DNA from: Parapedobacter koreensis
GTDB lineage: Bacteria > Bacteroidota > Bacteroidia > Sphingobacteriales > Sphingobacteriaceae
DNA length: 64,000 nucleotides
Assembly (NCBI RefSeq): GCF_900109365.1
Contig: NZ_FNZR01000006.1
Span: 288,255 to 352,254 of the forward strand
Direction: 5' to 3'
The translations under genes and the position numbers were made by a program. Below the pieces are notes generated by a model. It was not told the origin of the DNA and made no database searches. It worked only from the letters and a program-made list of their open reading frames with translations. Below are positions 34,019-42,388 of this stretch, piece by piece. Each line of letters starts with the position of its first letter. Position 1 is the first letter of the stretch.

Positions 34019-36382
34019 TTACTCATCACGCAAACTCTTCGTCGGATTCGTCAATGCGGCTTTGATGGCCTGCGAGCTGACGGTGAGCAGTGCGATAAGC
34101 AATGCGCCGAGACCCGCGAAGGCAAACACCCACCAGTGCAGGTCGGTGCGGTACGGGTAGCTACCCAGCCAGTCGTTCATCATCCACCAAGCGATGGGAA
34201 AAGCTACGGCGCAGGACACCAGCACGAGCACAACAAATTCGCAGGTGAGCATGCCGACCAATGACGAAATGGACGCGCCCAGTACCTTGCGGATACCCAT
34301 TTCCTTGGTGCGCCGTTCGGCAGTGAAGGCGGCAAGACCAAACAGGCCCAGACAGGAAATCACAATTGAAAGTATGGCAAACGTTCCGGCCAGTTTTTGG
34401 ATCAACGCTTCGGATTTGAATTGTTGGTCGAATAATGCATCCAGAAATTGATAATCAAACGGGTATTCAGGGTTGTGGGATTTGATGACTTTCTCTATTT
34501 GGGAAATTGCAGTTGTCAGGTCTGCCCCCGCTTTTATTTTCATATTAAGATGGCCCCAAGGCGATGTCTCGAACGGATAAAAGAATAGTGGTGCAGGTAC
34601 GCTATACATATTATTATAGACGAAATCCTTGACCACACCTACGATGGTAAAAGCTCCGGCGTTGTCTATGGTCCGTCCCACCACCTTTCCGTCCGGTTGG
34701 ATAAGCTTGGCAAACGTCTCATTGACGATTGCACTGGCACTATCACCCAGCATCTGCGGTCTAAAATTGCGGCCATCTATCACTTCCATCCCTAACGAGG
34801 GTATCAGATCGGCATCCGCACGAAAGTTATAGATATTCACTTGTTTGTCAGGGGATTTCCCTTCCCATCCCACATTCCAGGAATAGGTACCGATAAACAA
34901 TATTCTTCTTTCACTTACACTCGCGCTTTCCACTGCACCGGTGGCGATTAGCTGGTTCTTAATGGTTTCGAGATGTGCGGATAACTGCCCATGCAGCGGC
35001 GTTAACAAGACTTGGCTACGCTCATAGCCTGCATCACGTCCTTTGACATGTTGGATTTGCTGGAAGATGATGGCCGTGCAAATAATGAGTGTGATGGAAG
35101 CCGAATACTGAAGCACAACCAGTCCACGACGGATAAAGCCTGTCGCTCCGGCTTTTTGTTTAGCTCCTTTTAGTGTAGCTATAGGATTGAACGAAGAGAG
35201 GTAAAATGCCGGGTATATTCCAGAAAATAAACCGCAAACCAATACAATACCGCCCAAGAAGGAGAAGTGCGTTGGGTTGAACAGATCCATCACCAGCTCT
35301 TTTTCGACCAGACTATTGAATACTCCGATAGCAAGGTGAATAAGCCCAACGGCAAGCAGGGCGGAGATGGTAGCCAAGATAATAGATTCGCCCAAAAACT
35401 GACCAATAAGCGATGTCCGGGTAGCACCCACGACTTTGCGCATGCCTACTTCTTTGGCGCGTTTTTCGGATCGGGCGGTAGCCAAGTTCATAAAATTGAT
35501 GCAGGCAATAAGCAGTACTACCCAGGCAATGATGCTAAATAGCCGGACGTATTTCATGCGGCCTTCCTGTTCGTTGCCGTCACGATCAAAACTGTTATAC
35601 AAGCGCCAACGCTCCATGGGGTAGAGCATATTGTACGTAGTCAACTGCTCGTCGCTGGATTGGCGGATGACAAAGTCGTAAAGCATTTCATTGACCTGAG
35701 CCACATCAGCCGATGGTTCCAACCCCACATAGGTCATTAATACGTTATTTCGCCACTGCCGTATCCATTGGTTTTCTTGTTCATACACGTCAAACGGGAT
35801 CAGCCAATCAAATTGGAGCGTACTGTTTTTTGGAAGGTCTTTCACCACGCCCGATACGGTATAGCTTTTGTCATTGTCGACACGCACCATCTTTCCCAGT
35901 ACGGGTTCGTTGCCAAAAATCCGGGTAGCGGCCGATTCGGTAAGGACGACCTTATCGGGGCTGTCCATAGCTGTAGCCTTGTCACCCTCCGCAAATTCCA
36001 GTGCGAAAATATCCATTAAATCCGGCTCGGCATAGTACCCATTTTGGAAGATACTGTTGTCTCCGAAACAGAACATAATTGAGGTCATCCAGGCCACACG
36101 GGCAGCGTGTCGGATGCCGGGTATTTCGGCCTTTATCGCCGGACCCAGCAGCCCCGGCACGGCGTCGGAAACATTGGCCACCCCATCTAAGGTCTGCTTT
36201 GATTTTACGATATAGCTATTTTCTTTGTTGGGAAGATTGTCGTAGTTTATCTCATCTTCCACCCACAGGAAAATAAAGGATGCCGCTGCAATACCTAAGG
36301 CAAGCCCGAAGATATTGAGAAAGCTGTAACCCCGGGTTTTCCAGAGGTTACGGAACGTGGTTTTGAGGTAGTTGGTCAACAT
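34019..36382 (-). CDS. FtsX/MacB-type ABC transporter permease (787 aa)
   Basis: Starts MLTNYLKTTFRNLWKTRGYS and ends SLRDE. It belongs to the same subgroup as the genes at 25767, 28257 and 30747, but its DNA is more diverged and it lies outside the 707-bp repeat. Coupling motifs are AKEVGMRKVVGA and TKEMGIRKVLGAS. It is the third gene of the unit that begins with the HlyD-like adaptor at 40175. The DUF433/DUF5615 pair follows it. Confidence 0.93.
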   Translation of the reverse strand: MLTNYLKTTFRNLWKTRGYSFLNIFGLALGIAAASFIFLWVEDEINYDNLPNKENSYIVKSKQTLDGVANVSDAVPGLLGPAIKAEIPGIRHAARVAWMTSIMFCFGDNSIFQNGYYAEPDLMDIFALEFAEGDKATAMDSPDKVVLTESAATRIFGNEPVLGKMVRVDNDKSYTVSGVVKDLPKNSTLQFDWLIPFDVYEQENQWIRQWRNNVLMTYVGLEPSADVAQVNEMLYDFVIRQSSDEQLTTYNMLYPMERWRLYNSFDRDGNEQEGRMKYVRLFSIIAWVVLLIACINFMNLATARSEKRAKEVGMRKVVGATRTSLIGQFLGESIILATISALLAVGLIHLAIGVFNSLVEKELVMDLFNPTHFSFLGGIVLVCGLFSGIYPAFYLSSFNPIATLKGAKQKAGATGFIRRGLVVLQYSASITLIICTAIIFQQIQHVKGRDAGYERSQVLLTPLHGQLSAHLETIKNQLIATGAVESASVSERRILFIGTYSWNVGWEGKSPDKQVNIYNFRADADLIPSLGMEVIDGRNFRPQMLGDSASAIVNETFAKLIQPDGKVVGRTIDNAGAFTIVGVVKDFVYNNMYSVPAPLFFYPFETSPWGHLNMKIKAGADLTTAISQIEKVIKSHNPEYPFDYQFLDALFDQQFKSEALIQKLAGTFAILSIVISCLGLFGLAAFTAERRTKEMGIRKVLGASISSLVGMLTCEFVVLVLVSCAVAFPIAWWMMNDWLGSYPYRTDLHWWVFAFAGLGALLIALLTVSSQAIKAALTNPTKSLRDE

Positions 36383-36492
36383 GGCTTTAAGCTATAAGCA
36401 GTAAGCTTTAGGCTCCTGCCGAGTCAATGTTTTATTTTTTAGCTTGAAACCTCCAGCATCAGGTCGCTTGAGCTTAGTGCTTACAGCTTCAG
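36383..36492 (-). repeat. 7-nt repeats at both ends of a permease spacer
   Basis: On the minus strand the spacer begins CTGAAGC, TGTAAGC, ACTAAGC and ends GAGCCTA, AAGCTTA, CTGCTTA, TAGCTTA before the ATG at 36382. The middle is not periodic. Confidence 0.65.
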
Positions 36493-38850
36493 CTATTCCG
36501 TCCTAATCGCCTTAATCGGGTTTTCCCGTGCTGCCCGCAGCGACTTGCCGCAGACCGTGATGGCGGCGATGGCGAATGCCGTCAAACCGGCTACGACAAA
36601 TACCCACCATTCCATGCTGGTGCGGTACACATAGTTGTCCAGCCATCGGTTCATCATCCACCATCCTAGAGGGAAAGCTACCAGGAAAGAAATACCCACC
36701 AGCTTGAGGAAATCTTTTGATATGAGTAAGATAATATTGGAGACACTGGCTCCCAATGTCTTGCGAATGCCAATTTCCTTTACCTTGGTCTCGGCAGTGT
36801 AGGTGACCAATCCAAAAAGCCCGAGGCAGGAGAGCAGGATGGCCACCCCGGCAAACACATTAAACAGTTTTCCCGAGCGGATATCGCTTTTGTACAGTTC
36901 ATCGAACGATTGATCCATGAACGTATAGTTGAACTCGTAATCTGCGTTGTGTGTTTTCCAAAGCCCTTCAACCGCCGCCAGGACCTTGGCAGCATCGGCT
37001 CCGGTAGTTTTGACATACATGGTGTTCCACCCCCAATCCGGATCCATGAACAGGATGCAGGGTTCGATGGTGGTTTTCATGTCCTTGAAATGAAAATCTT
37101 TCACCACGCCCGCAATGATACCCGGGGTACCGTGGAAGGTGACCGGTTTTCCTATGGGGTCTTCCAATCCCATTACCTTGATGGCGGTTTCGTTCAACAG
37201 GTAATGGTTACTGTCGGCAGCAGTACCTGTAAAACCCTGCCCGGCTACCAATTCCATATCCATCACCTTGGGGAAGGTGCGGTCTACAGATAGCTGACTG
37301 ATCATGAAGCTGGCCATATTGGCCGGTTTACCCTCCCATTCCAGATCTCCTGTGGAGCTCTGTACATTCAGTACGCATTGCGTGGATGCGGTAACACCCA
37401 ACACACCGGACTGCTGCTCCAGTTGGTCGCGGATGCTCTCGTAATTCTTTCTGAAATTATGGCTTTCAAAGGTGAATACATTTTCCTTGGAATACCCGAG
37501 ATCCAGTTGCCGGATGTACTCCAATTGCCTGCTGATGATTAACGTGGCTACAATGAGCACTACGGAACACGTAAATTGGACGACTACCAAGGCTTTGCGG
37601 AAGCCGCTGTTCTTGCCCAGCCCAGGTATGATTCCCTTCAGAGCCAACGCAGGGTTGAAGGAAGAAAGCATCAATGCAGGGTACACGCCCGCTAATGCAA
37701 GTACAAGCAACAGGGATACCCCGAAGATTGCCCAAACTTTGCCATCCAGCAAGCTGAATACCATTTCCTTTCCGGACAAGCTGTTGTATAGGGGCATCAA
37801 TGCAAATAATAGGCCGATGGCGATGAGCAGGGAAACCAAAAACACCACAAACGATTCAGCGATGAACTGACCGAACAGATGGGCTTTATTGGCACCTACC
37901 ACTTTCCGCACGCTCACTTCCTTACTCCGGCGGGTAGACCGTGCCGTCACAAGATTGACATAATTGATGCAGGCGATGAGCAGGATGACCATCGCAACCA
38001 TCGCAAAAATTTTGACTTGCTTCATGCCCTGTTCATCGCCATCCGGCGAATACAGGTGATACTTAGTGAGCGGCTGCATCAAGTAATTGAGGTCTTTCCA
38101 GAAATCCGCGGGCTGGTTTTTCCGGTGGATGTCGGCCAATTGTTTGCCTACCACGGCAGCATTCGCATCGGGCTTGAGGAGAAAGAAGGTTTGGTAATTG
38201 AGATTACCCCAATCGGCGTCCAAAGGGTTATTTTGCCTGTTTTCGGAAAGAAATCCAAAAGGCATGAGAAGAGGGAATCCCCACGTGGAATTTTTCGGTG
38301 AATCTTCCATCACACCGGTCACGGTGAAATTGTCGCCGTTTTTTACCCGAAGTACCTTGCCCATGGCCGGTTCATCACCGAAATACTTTTTGGCGGTTTC
38401 TTCACTCAACACGATGGAGCGATTGTCGGGGAAAGGATTTCCCGGATTGCCCTCCAACAGCTGAAAGTCAAAGATTCGGAAAAACGTTGAATCTACGTAT
38501 ATACTGAGTTCGTTGAATTTCTTGTCTCCATATTCAAACAGGGTATTGCCGCCAAAAGAAGAAAGTCGGCACGCATCTTCGATGGCCGGAATTTCAGCCT
38601 TTCCGAAAATCGCCAATGGCGCATTGGTGACGGGCCAGATTTGATCTTTACTTTTGCCGATGGCGGCAGCGCCCACATAAATCCGGTCTGCCTTGTCGTG
38701 CATTCGGTCGTAGCTCAACTCATCCCATACCCAAAGCATTAGTAGGACGGACGCGGTAAGGCTTACCGCAAGCCCGATGATGTTGATTGCCGAATACGAC
38801 CTGTTCTTGACAAGCGTGCGAAAGGCCGTTTTGATGTAGTTTTTTATCAT
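36493..38850 (-). CDS. FtsX/MacB-type ABC transporter permease (785 aa), divergent member
   Basis: Same two-half plan, but the most diverged of the array. The first helix is YSAINIIGLAVSLTASVLLM, the coupling motifs are SKEVSVRKVVGA and VKEIGIRKTLGAS, and it ends AIRTE instead of SLRDE. It directly follows the HlyD-like adaptor gene by 71 bp and is the likeliest direct partner of that adaptor. No ATPase gene lies in this unit. Confidence 0.93.
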   Translation of the reverse strand: MIKNYIKTAFRTLVKNRSYSAINIIGLAVSLTASVLLMLWVWDELSYDRMHDKADRIYVGAAAIGKSKDQIWPVTNAPLAIFGKAEIPAIEDACRLSSFGGNTLFEYGDKKFNELSIYVDSTFFRIFDFQLLEGNPGNPFPDNRSIVLSEETAKKYFGDEPAMGKVLRVKNGDNFTVTGVMEDSPKNSTWGFPLLMPFGFLSENRQNNPLDADWGNLNYQTFFLLKPDANAAVVGKQLADIHRKNQPADFWKDLNYLMQPLTKYHLYSPDGDEQGMKQVKIFAMVAMVILLIACINYVNLVTARSTRRSKEVSVRKVVGANKAHLFGQFIAESFVVFLVSLLIAIGLLFALMPLYNSLSGKEMVFSLLDGKVWAIFGVSLLLVLALAGVYPALMLSSFNPALALKGIIPGLGKNSGFRKALVVVQFTCSVVLIVATLIISRQLEYIRQLDLGYSKENVFTFESHNFRKNYESIRDQLEQQSGVLGVTASTQCVLNVQSSTGDLEWEGKPANMASFMISQLSVDRTFPKVMDMELVAGQGFTGTAADSNHYLLNETAIKVMGLEDPIGKPVTFHGTPGIIAGVVKDFHFKDMKTTIEPCILFMDPDWGWNTMYVKTTGADAAKVLAAVEGLWKTHNADYEFNYTFMDQSFDELYKSDIRSGKLFNVFAGVAILLSCLGLFGLVTYTAETKVKEIGIRKTLGASVSNIILLISKDFLKLVGISFLVAFPLGWWMMNRWLDNYVYRTSMEWWVFVVAGLTAFAIAAITVCGKSLRAARENPIKAIRTE

Positions 38851-38921
38851 TTGCTTTATACTTTAAGCAGTAAGCTTTAGACTTATCGCTTACAGCCGAT
38901 AGCCTACGGCTTATAGCCCAC
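38851..38921 (-). repeat. Spacer made of degenerate 7-nt repeats
   Basis: On the minus strand GGGCTAT, AAGCCGT, AGGCTAT, CGGCTGT, AAGCGAT, AAGTCTA, AAGCTTA, CTGCTTA and AAGTATA fill the gap from the adaptor stop to the permease ATG. Confidence 0.75.
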
Positions 38922-40175
38922 CTAGTTGCTGATACTCAACTCCTGTACCCTGTCATACGTTTCATAGCTTGAAGTGACCACCTTATCACCCGGCTCCAGG
39001 CCGCTGATCACTTCATAGTAGTCGGGGTTTTGGCGGCCAAGTTGTACATCTACCCGATAGGCAGTTTTGCCATCCTCGGTGAGCTTGAACACCCAGTTGC
39101 CCCCGGTTTGTTGATAGAACCCGCCCTTAGCTAGCAATACGGCTTTGGTTTCGTCGCTGAGGGCGAGCCGAATCTGCAGGGTTTGGCCCCGGCGTATACC
39201 GTCAGGAACGTTGTCCACAAACTCCATGTCCACTTGGAACCGGCCGTTAGTCACTTGCGTATAGACTTTCTTGATAATTAATTTGTAGCTTTTACCGGCA
39301 AAGGTAAATTCGCCTTCCAGATCAGGGTAAATGCGGGAAATATAATGTTCGTCGATATCCGCGCGGACCTTAAAACCGGTAAGCACGTCGATCTGTCCGA
39401 GGCGTTCTCCTGCGGGTTTGCTTTGCCCGATTTCGGCGTCGAAGGAAGTCAGCTGGCCGTCTACCGGTGAACGCAGGATCAGGTCATTCACTTTCTGCCG
39501 CATGAGTGCCAGTGCAGACATGCCGCTTTCGTAAAGCCGTTTATTCTGCTCAAGGTTTTGTGAACTGCGGATGGAGTCTTGATGAATGTTTTCGCGGGTG
39601 AGTTTAACCCGCTGTACCTGGTAGTCATAGTTGTTTTTGGCTTGTTGGTATTCCTGTGCACCGATAGCCTTTTCTTCGAATAGCTTTTTATTCAGATCGT
39701 AAATCCGTTTGGCCTCTTTTAGCCCATTTTCCACATCGGCCATCTGATTGCGGTTCGCGATCGACGTTGCGATGGCATTGTTCTCAGCGATCTGCACTTG
39801 AGTCAGGTTATTGTACACCTGCGATTCCTGGCCTACGAGGCTCAGTTCGAGATCGGTGTTTGAAAGCCGCATGATGGGGTCGCCCTTTTTGAGGTGGGCG
39901 CCATCCTCCACAAATTTCTCTTCTACGCGCCCCCCGACAGAAGCATCGAGAAAGATGCTGCTGATAGGCAGTACCGCGCCATTTACAGGGATAAATTCGC
40001 GAAAGGAATCTTCCTTGACTTCTGATATCGTAATACGTTCAGCATCCACGTTGAGCCGTGAATTGCCTGACGTGAAATAATAACTGGCGAATATTAATGC
40101 TAATATACCTACCCCACCCGCAACTAACGTGATGCGTTTACTGTTCCATGTTTTTTTTGGTAATGCTCTGTCCAT
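38922..40175 (-). CDS. HlyD/RND-type membrane fusion (adaptor) protein
   Basis: 417 residues from the ATG at 40175 (MDRALPKKTWNSKRITLVAG). An in-frame extension to 40322 runs through the promoter and is rejected. One N-terminal membrane helix is followed by a split barrel-sandwich domain (VGGRVEEKFVEDGAHLKKGDPIM and LILRSPVDGQL) around a long coiled-coil hairpin (about residues 100-220). A beta-barrel and a membrane-proximal domain follow (DYYEVISGLEPGDKVVTS). It bridges an inner-membrane transporter to the outer membrane. It is the first gene of a unit with two permeases, so the system resembles MacAB-type export. Confidence 0.93.
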   Translation of the reverse strand: MDRALPKKTWNSKRITLVAGGVGILALIFASYYFTSGNSRLNVDAERITISEVKEDSFREFIPVNGAVLPISSIFLDASVGGRVEEKFVEDGAHLKKGDPIMRLSNTDLELSLVGQESQVYNNLTQVQIAENNAIATSIANRNQMADVENGLKEAKRIYDLNKKLFEEKAIGAQEYQQAKNNYDYQVQRVKLTRENIHQDSIRSSQNLEQNKRLYESGMSALALMRQKVNDLILRSPVDGQLTSFDAEIGQSKPAGERLGQIDVLTGFKVRADIDEHYISRIYPDLEGEFTFAGKSYKLIIKKVYTQVTNGRFQVDMEFVDNVPDGIRRGQTLQIRLALSDETKAVLLAKGGFYQQTGGNWVFKLTEDGKTAYRVDVQLGRQNPDYYEVISGLEPGDKVVTSSYETYDRVQELSISN

Positions 40176-40216
40176 TTTCTTTTTTGTGATCAGTGGTCGG
40201 TGACCGGCCACCATAC

Positions 40217-40321
40217 ATACAACGCCGTGCCAAAAATATAACTGATTTAAAAACAGTGTATTGCTGTGTTTGGAAAAATAAAACTGTCCGATATCGAACA
40301 CCTGATGTGCGGTAGCGGACA
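40217..40321 (-). promoter_or_regulatory. Tandem-palindrome activator sites and -24-like promoter of the adaptor unit
   Basis: TGTCCGATATCGAACA (40285-40300) and TGTGCGGTAGCGGACA (40306-40321) are spaced 21 bp centre to centre. On the minus strand, 51 nt downstream, lies TTGGCACG (40233-40226), which matches the sigma-54 -24 element best of the three. TTGTAT follows where TTGC would be expected but one base too close. The distance to the ATG is about 50 bases. Confidence 0.68.
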
Positions 40322-40338
40322 TTGGGCTGTTTTTTGCG

Positions 40339-42216
40339 CTATTTGGGCATTACCATCATGCTAATATTTGAAGGATAATCTGTGGAGAAGTAAACCTCAT
40401 GCCATGCGGGCGTGAACTGATGTTCATCAGCCTGGTAGATATCCGTAAATATTTGCGGATTGCGGTCGACCAATGGAAACCAAGAGCTTTGCACCTGTAC
40501 CATGATGCGGTGGCCTTTTTTAAAAGTATGGGCGGCATCTTGCATATCAAAAGAGACGGGGGTGACCTTCCCCGGCTCAAGGGGCTCTGGTTTTTCGAAG
40601 CTGTTCCGGAACTTGGCGCGCATGACCTCGCCGCGTACCAATAATTGATAACCGCCCATAACCGCTGTGGGCCGCTCGGGGTGGTTAGGCATGTTGTCGG
40701 GGAATACGTCAATGAGTTTCACAATAAAGTCAGCGTCTGTACTGGTGGTCTTGACAAAAAGGTTGGCCGCTAAGCGACCCGCAATTTGTACATCTTTTGT
40801 CAAAGGCTCGGTCATAAATACCAGTACGTCCGGTCTACGGGCGGCGAAGCGCTGGTCTTCAACCATGTAGGCGCTGCCGCGGATCAGCCTTGTCTCGGCC
40901 GTATACGGTACCGGATGGTTGGGATCACTGTGATAGGCTGCCGAAACGGTATCGGTGGTTTTGCTTGGTGCTTCAAAATTCAGCCTGCCATGTGGATGAA
41001 AATACAGGTTTTGTGTCTGTGCTGCTTTGGGCGGCCATTGATGGTAAGCGTTCCAAACGTGGCTTCCGGTGTCAAATATGTAGGCTTCGGGGAGGTGTGG
41101 ATCGGGCTTTCCCTTCAGGTAATGCAGGAAGAAGGGCAATTCGATATGTTCCCGGTAAAATTCGCTTGTAGCCGATCCGAAGAACACGTTTTCAAGCCAG
41201 TCTCCTTTGCCTCGGGCCCATGTACCGTGATACCATGGACCCATGACGAAGTGCTGTCGAGTTTGTGGGCTTTGGGTGGCAATAGCGGCCTGGGTCTTGA
41301 TAGGGCCGTAGAGATCTTCCTGATCGAACCAACCGCCGACGCTAAGCACTGCGGGTTTGACATTTTTAAGATGAGGGAGGGGAGTACGCACTTGCCAAAA
41401 GCTGTCGTATGTGCCATGTGCCATCAGATCGTTCCACAGCGTATTGTTGGTGCCCTTTAACTTATTTGAAAGATTTTTGAGCGTTTTAGCCTTCAGGTAA
41501 AAGTCATAGCCATCCGGTGTGCCATAAGCAGCATAACCGGGCATGCCCCGCGTGGATAAGCTGTCCCGCTCGCGCCCGTAGGATGAGACAAACGTAAACG
41601 ATCCCATAAGCATGAACGCACCATTGTGATGCCGATCGTCACCCATGAACCAATCGGTCACCGGTGCTTGGGGTGACACGGCTACCAATGCCGGATGGGT
41701 GTCCATAAGTGCGGCAGTAGCATAGCCTCCGGGAGCCGAAATGCCCCACATGCCTACTTTTCCGTTGTTATTTGGAATGTTGTTTATGAGCCAATCGACA
41801 GTATCATAGGTGTCCGAGCTTTCGTCAATGTCCTGGTTACTGGTTTTATTGGGGTTGTAAGGGCGGACAGCAACGAAATTGCCTTCGGATAGGTATTTGC
41901 CTCGGATATCCTGGTATACAAAAATGAATCCTTCATAGGTAAATTGCATATTGGGACCAAGCGGTACACGGTATGCTTGATCACCATACGGCGCAATGCT
42001 GTAAGGTGTACGCATGAATAAAATAGGGTATTCCTTGGTCGTGTCTTTGGGGGTGTAAATCGACGTAAATAATTTTGTGCCATCACGCATCGGTACCCCT
42101 ATTTCTTTCTTATTGTAATGCTCTTGAATGTACAATAGTTCTGCCGGAGTGGGTTGGGCATTGGCCAAAAGGCAAACCATGGTCATGGTGAGGGTAATTA
42201 AACAGCGTATCATCAT
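40339..42216 (-). CDS. CocE/NonD-family (S15-like) alpha/beta hydrolase
   Basis: 625 residues with a signal peptide (MIRCLITLTMTMVCLLANAQ; ATG at 42216 or 42213). The N-terminal domain has KLFTSIYTPKD and FMRTPYSIAPYG. The nucleophile motif is GMWGISAPGGYA with Ser160. The usual motif is GxSYxG, so the tyrosine after the serine is alanine here. The acid lies in GGWFDQEDLYG and the histidine in GPWYHGTWARG. The C-terminal jelly-roll domain is of the X-Pro dipeptidyl-peptidase type. It should hydrolyse an acyl ester or amide in the periplasm, perhaps an alpha-amino acid ester. Stop and start positions place it alone, just upstream of the adaptor unit's activator sites. Confidence 0.9.
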   Translation of the reverse strand: MMIRCLITLTMTMVCLLANAQPTPAELLYIQEHYNKKEIGVPMRDGTKLFTSIYTPKDTTKEYPILFMRTPYSIAPYGDQAYRVPLGPNMQFTYEGFIFVYQDIRGKYLSEGNFVAVRPYNPNKTSNQDIDESSDTYDTVDWLINNIPNNNGKVGMWGISAPGGYATAALMDTHPALVAVSPQAPVTDWFMGDDRHHNGAFMLMGSFTFVSSYGRERDSLSTRGMPGYAAYGTPDGYDFYLKAKTLKNLSNKLKGTNNTLWNDLMAHGTYDSFWQVRTPLPHLKNVKPAVLSVGGWFDQEDLYGPIKTQAAIATQSPQTRQHFVMGPWYHGTWARGKGDWLENVFFGSATSEFYREHIELPFFLHYLKGKPDPHLPEAYIFDTGSHVWNAYHQWPPKAAQTQNLYFHPHGRLNFEAPSKTTDTVSAAYHSDPNHPVPYTAETRLIRGSAYMVEDQRFAARRPDVLVFMTEPLTKDVQIAGRLAANLFVKTTSTDADFIVKLIDVFPDNMPNHPERPTAVMGGYQLLVRGEVMRAKFRNSFEKPEPLEPGKVTPVSFDMQDAAHTFKKGHRIMVQVQSSWFPLVDRNPQIFTDIYQADEHQFTPAWHEVYFSTDYPSNISMMVMPK

Positions 42217-42388
42217 TTACTATTTTTGGTTTTTTGCAAGTTTACGGATTTTGGAGTGAATTTTGGGTTTGGGGTGGCTTGTGAAAGGAATCAATGGGTA
42301 TTTTTCAATAAATTGTTGAATTTATGAAGAAAAAACGACAGATTTGAGGCAATCTTCATCATGATTCGCTATTTAATTCAAAATATCC

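Noticed and set aside
40176..40322. N-terminal extension of the HlyD-like protein by 49 codons
   Set aside because: It reads through the -24-like promoter element and the activator sites shared with two other operons. The ATG at 40175 gives a normal adaptor N-terminus with its membrane helix in place.
40786..41460. 224-codon frame on the plus strand
   Set aside because: Antisense of the CocE-like hydrolase, whose catalytic motifs are intact.
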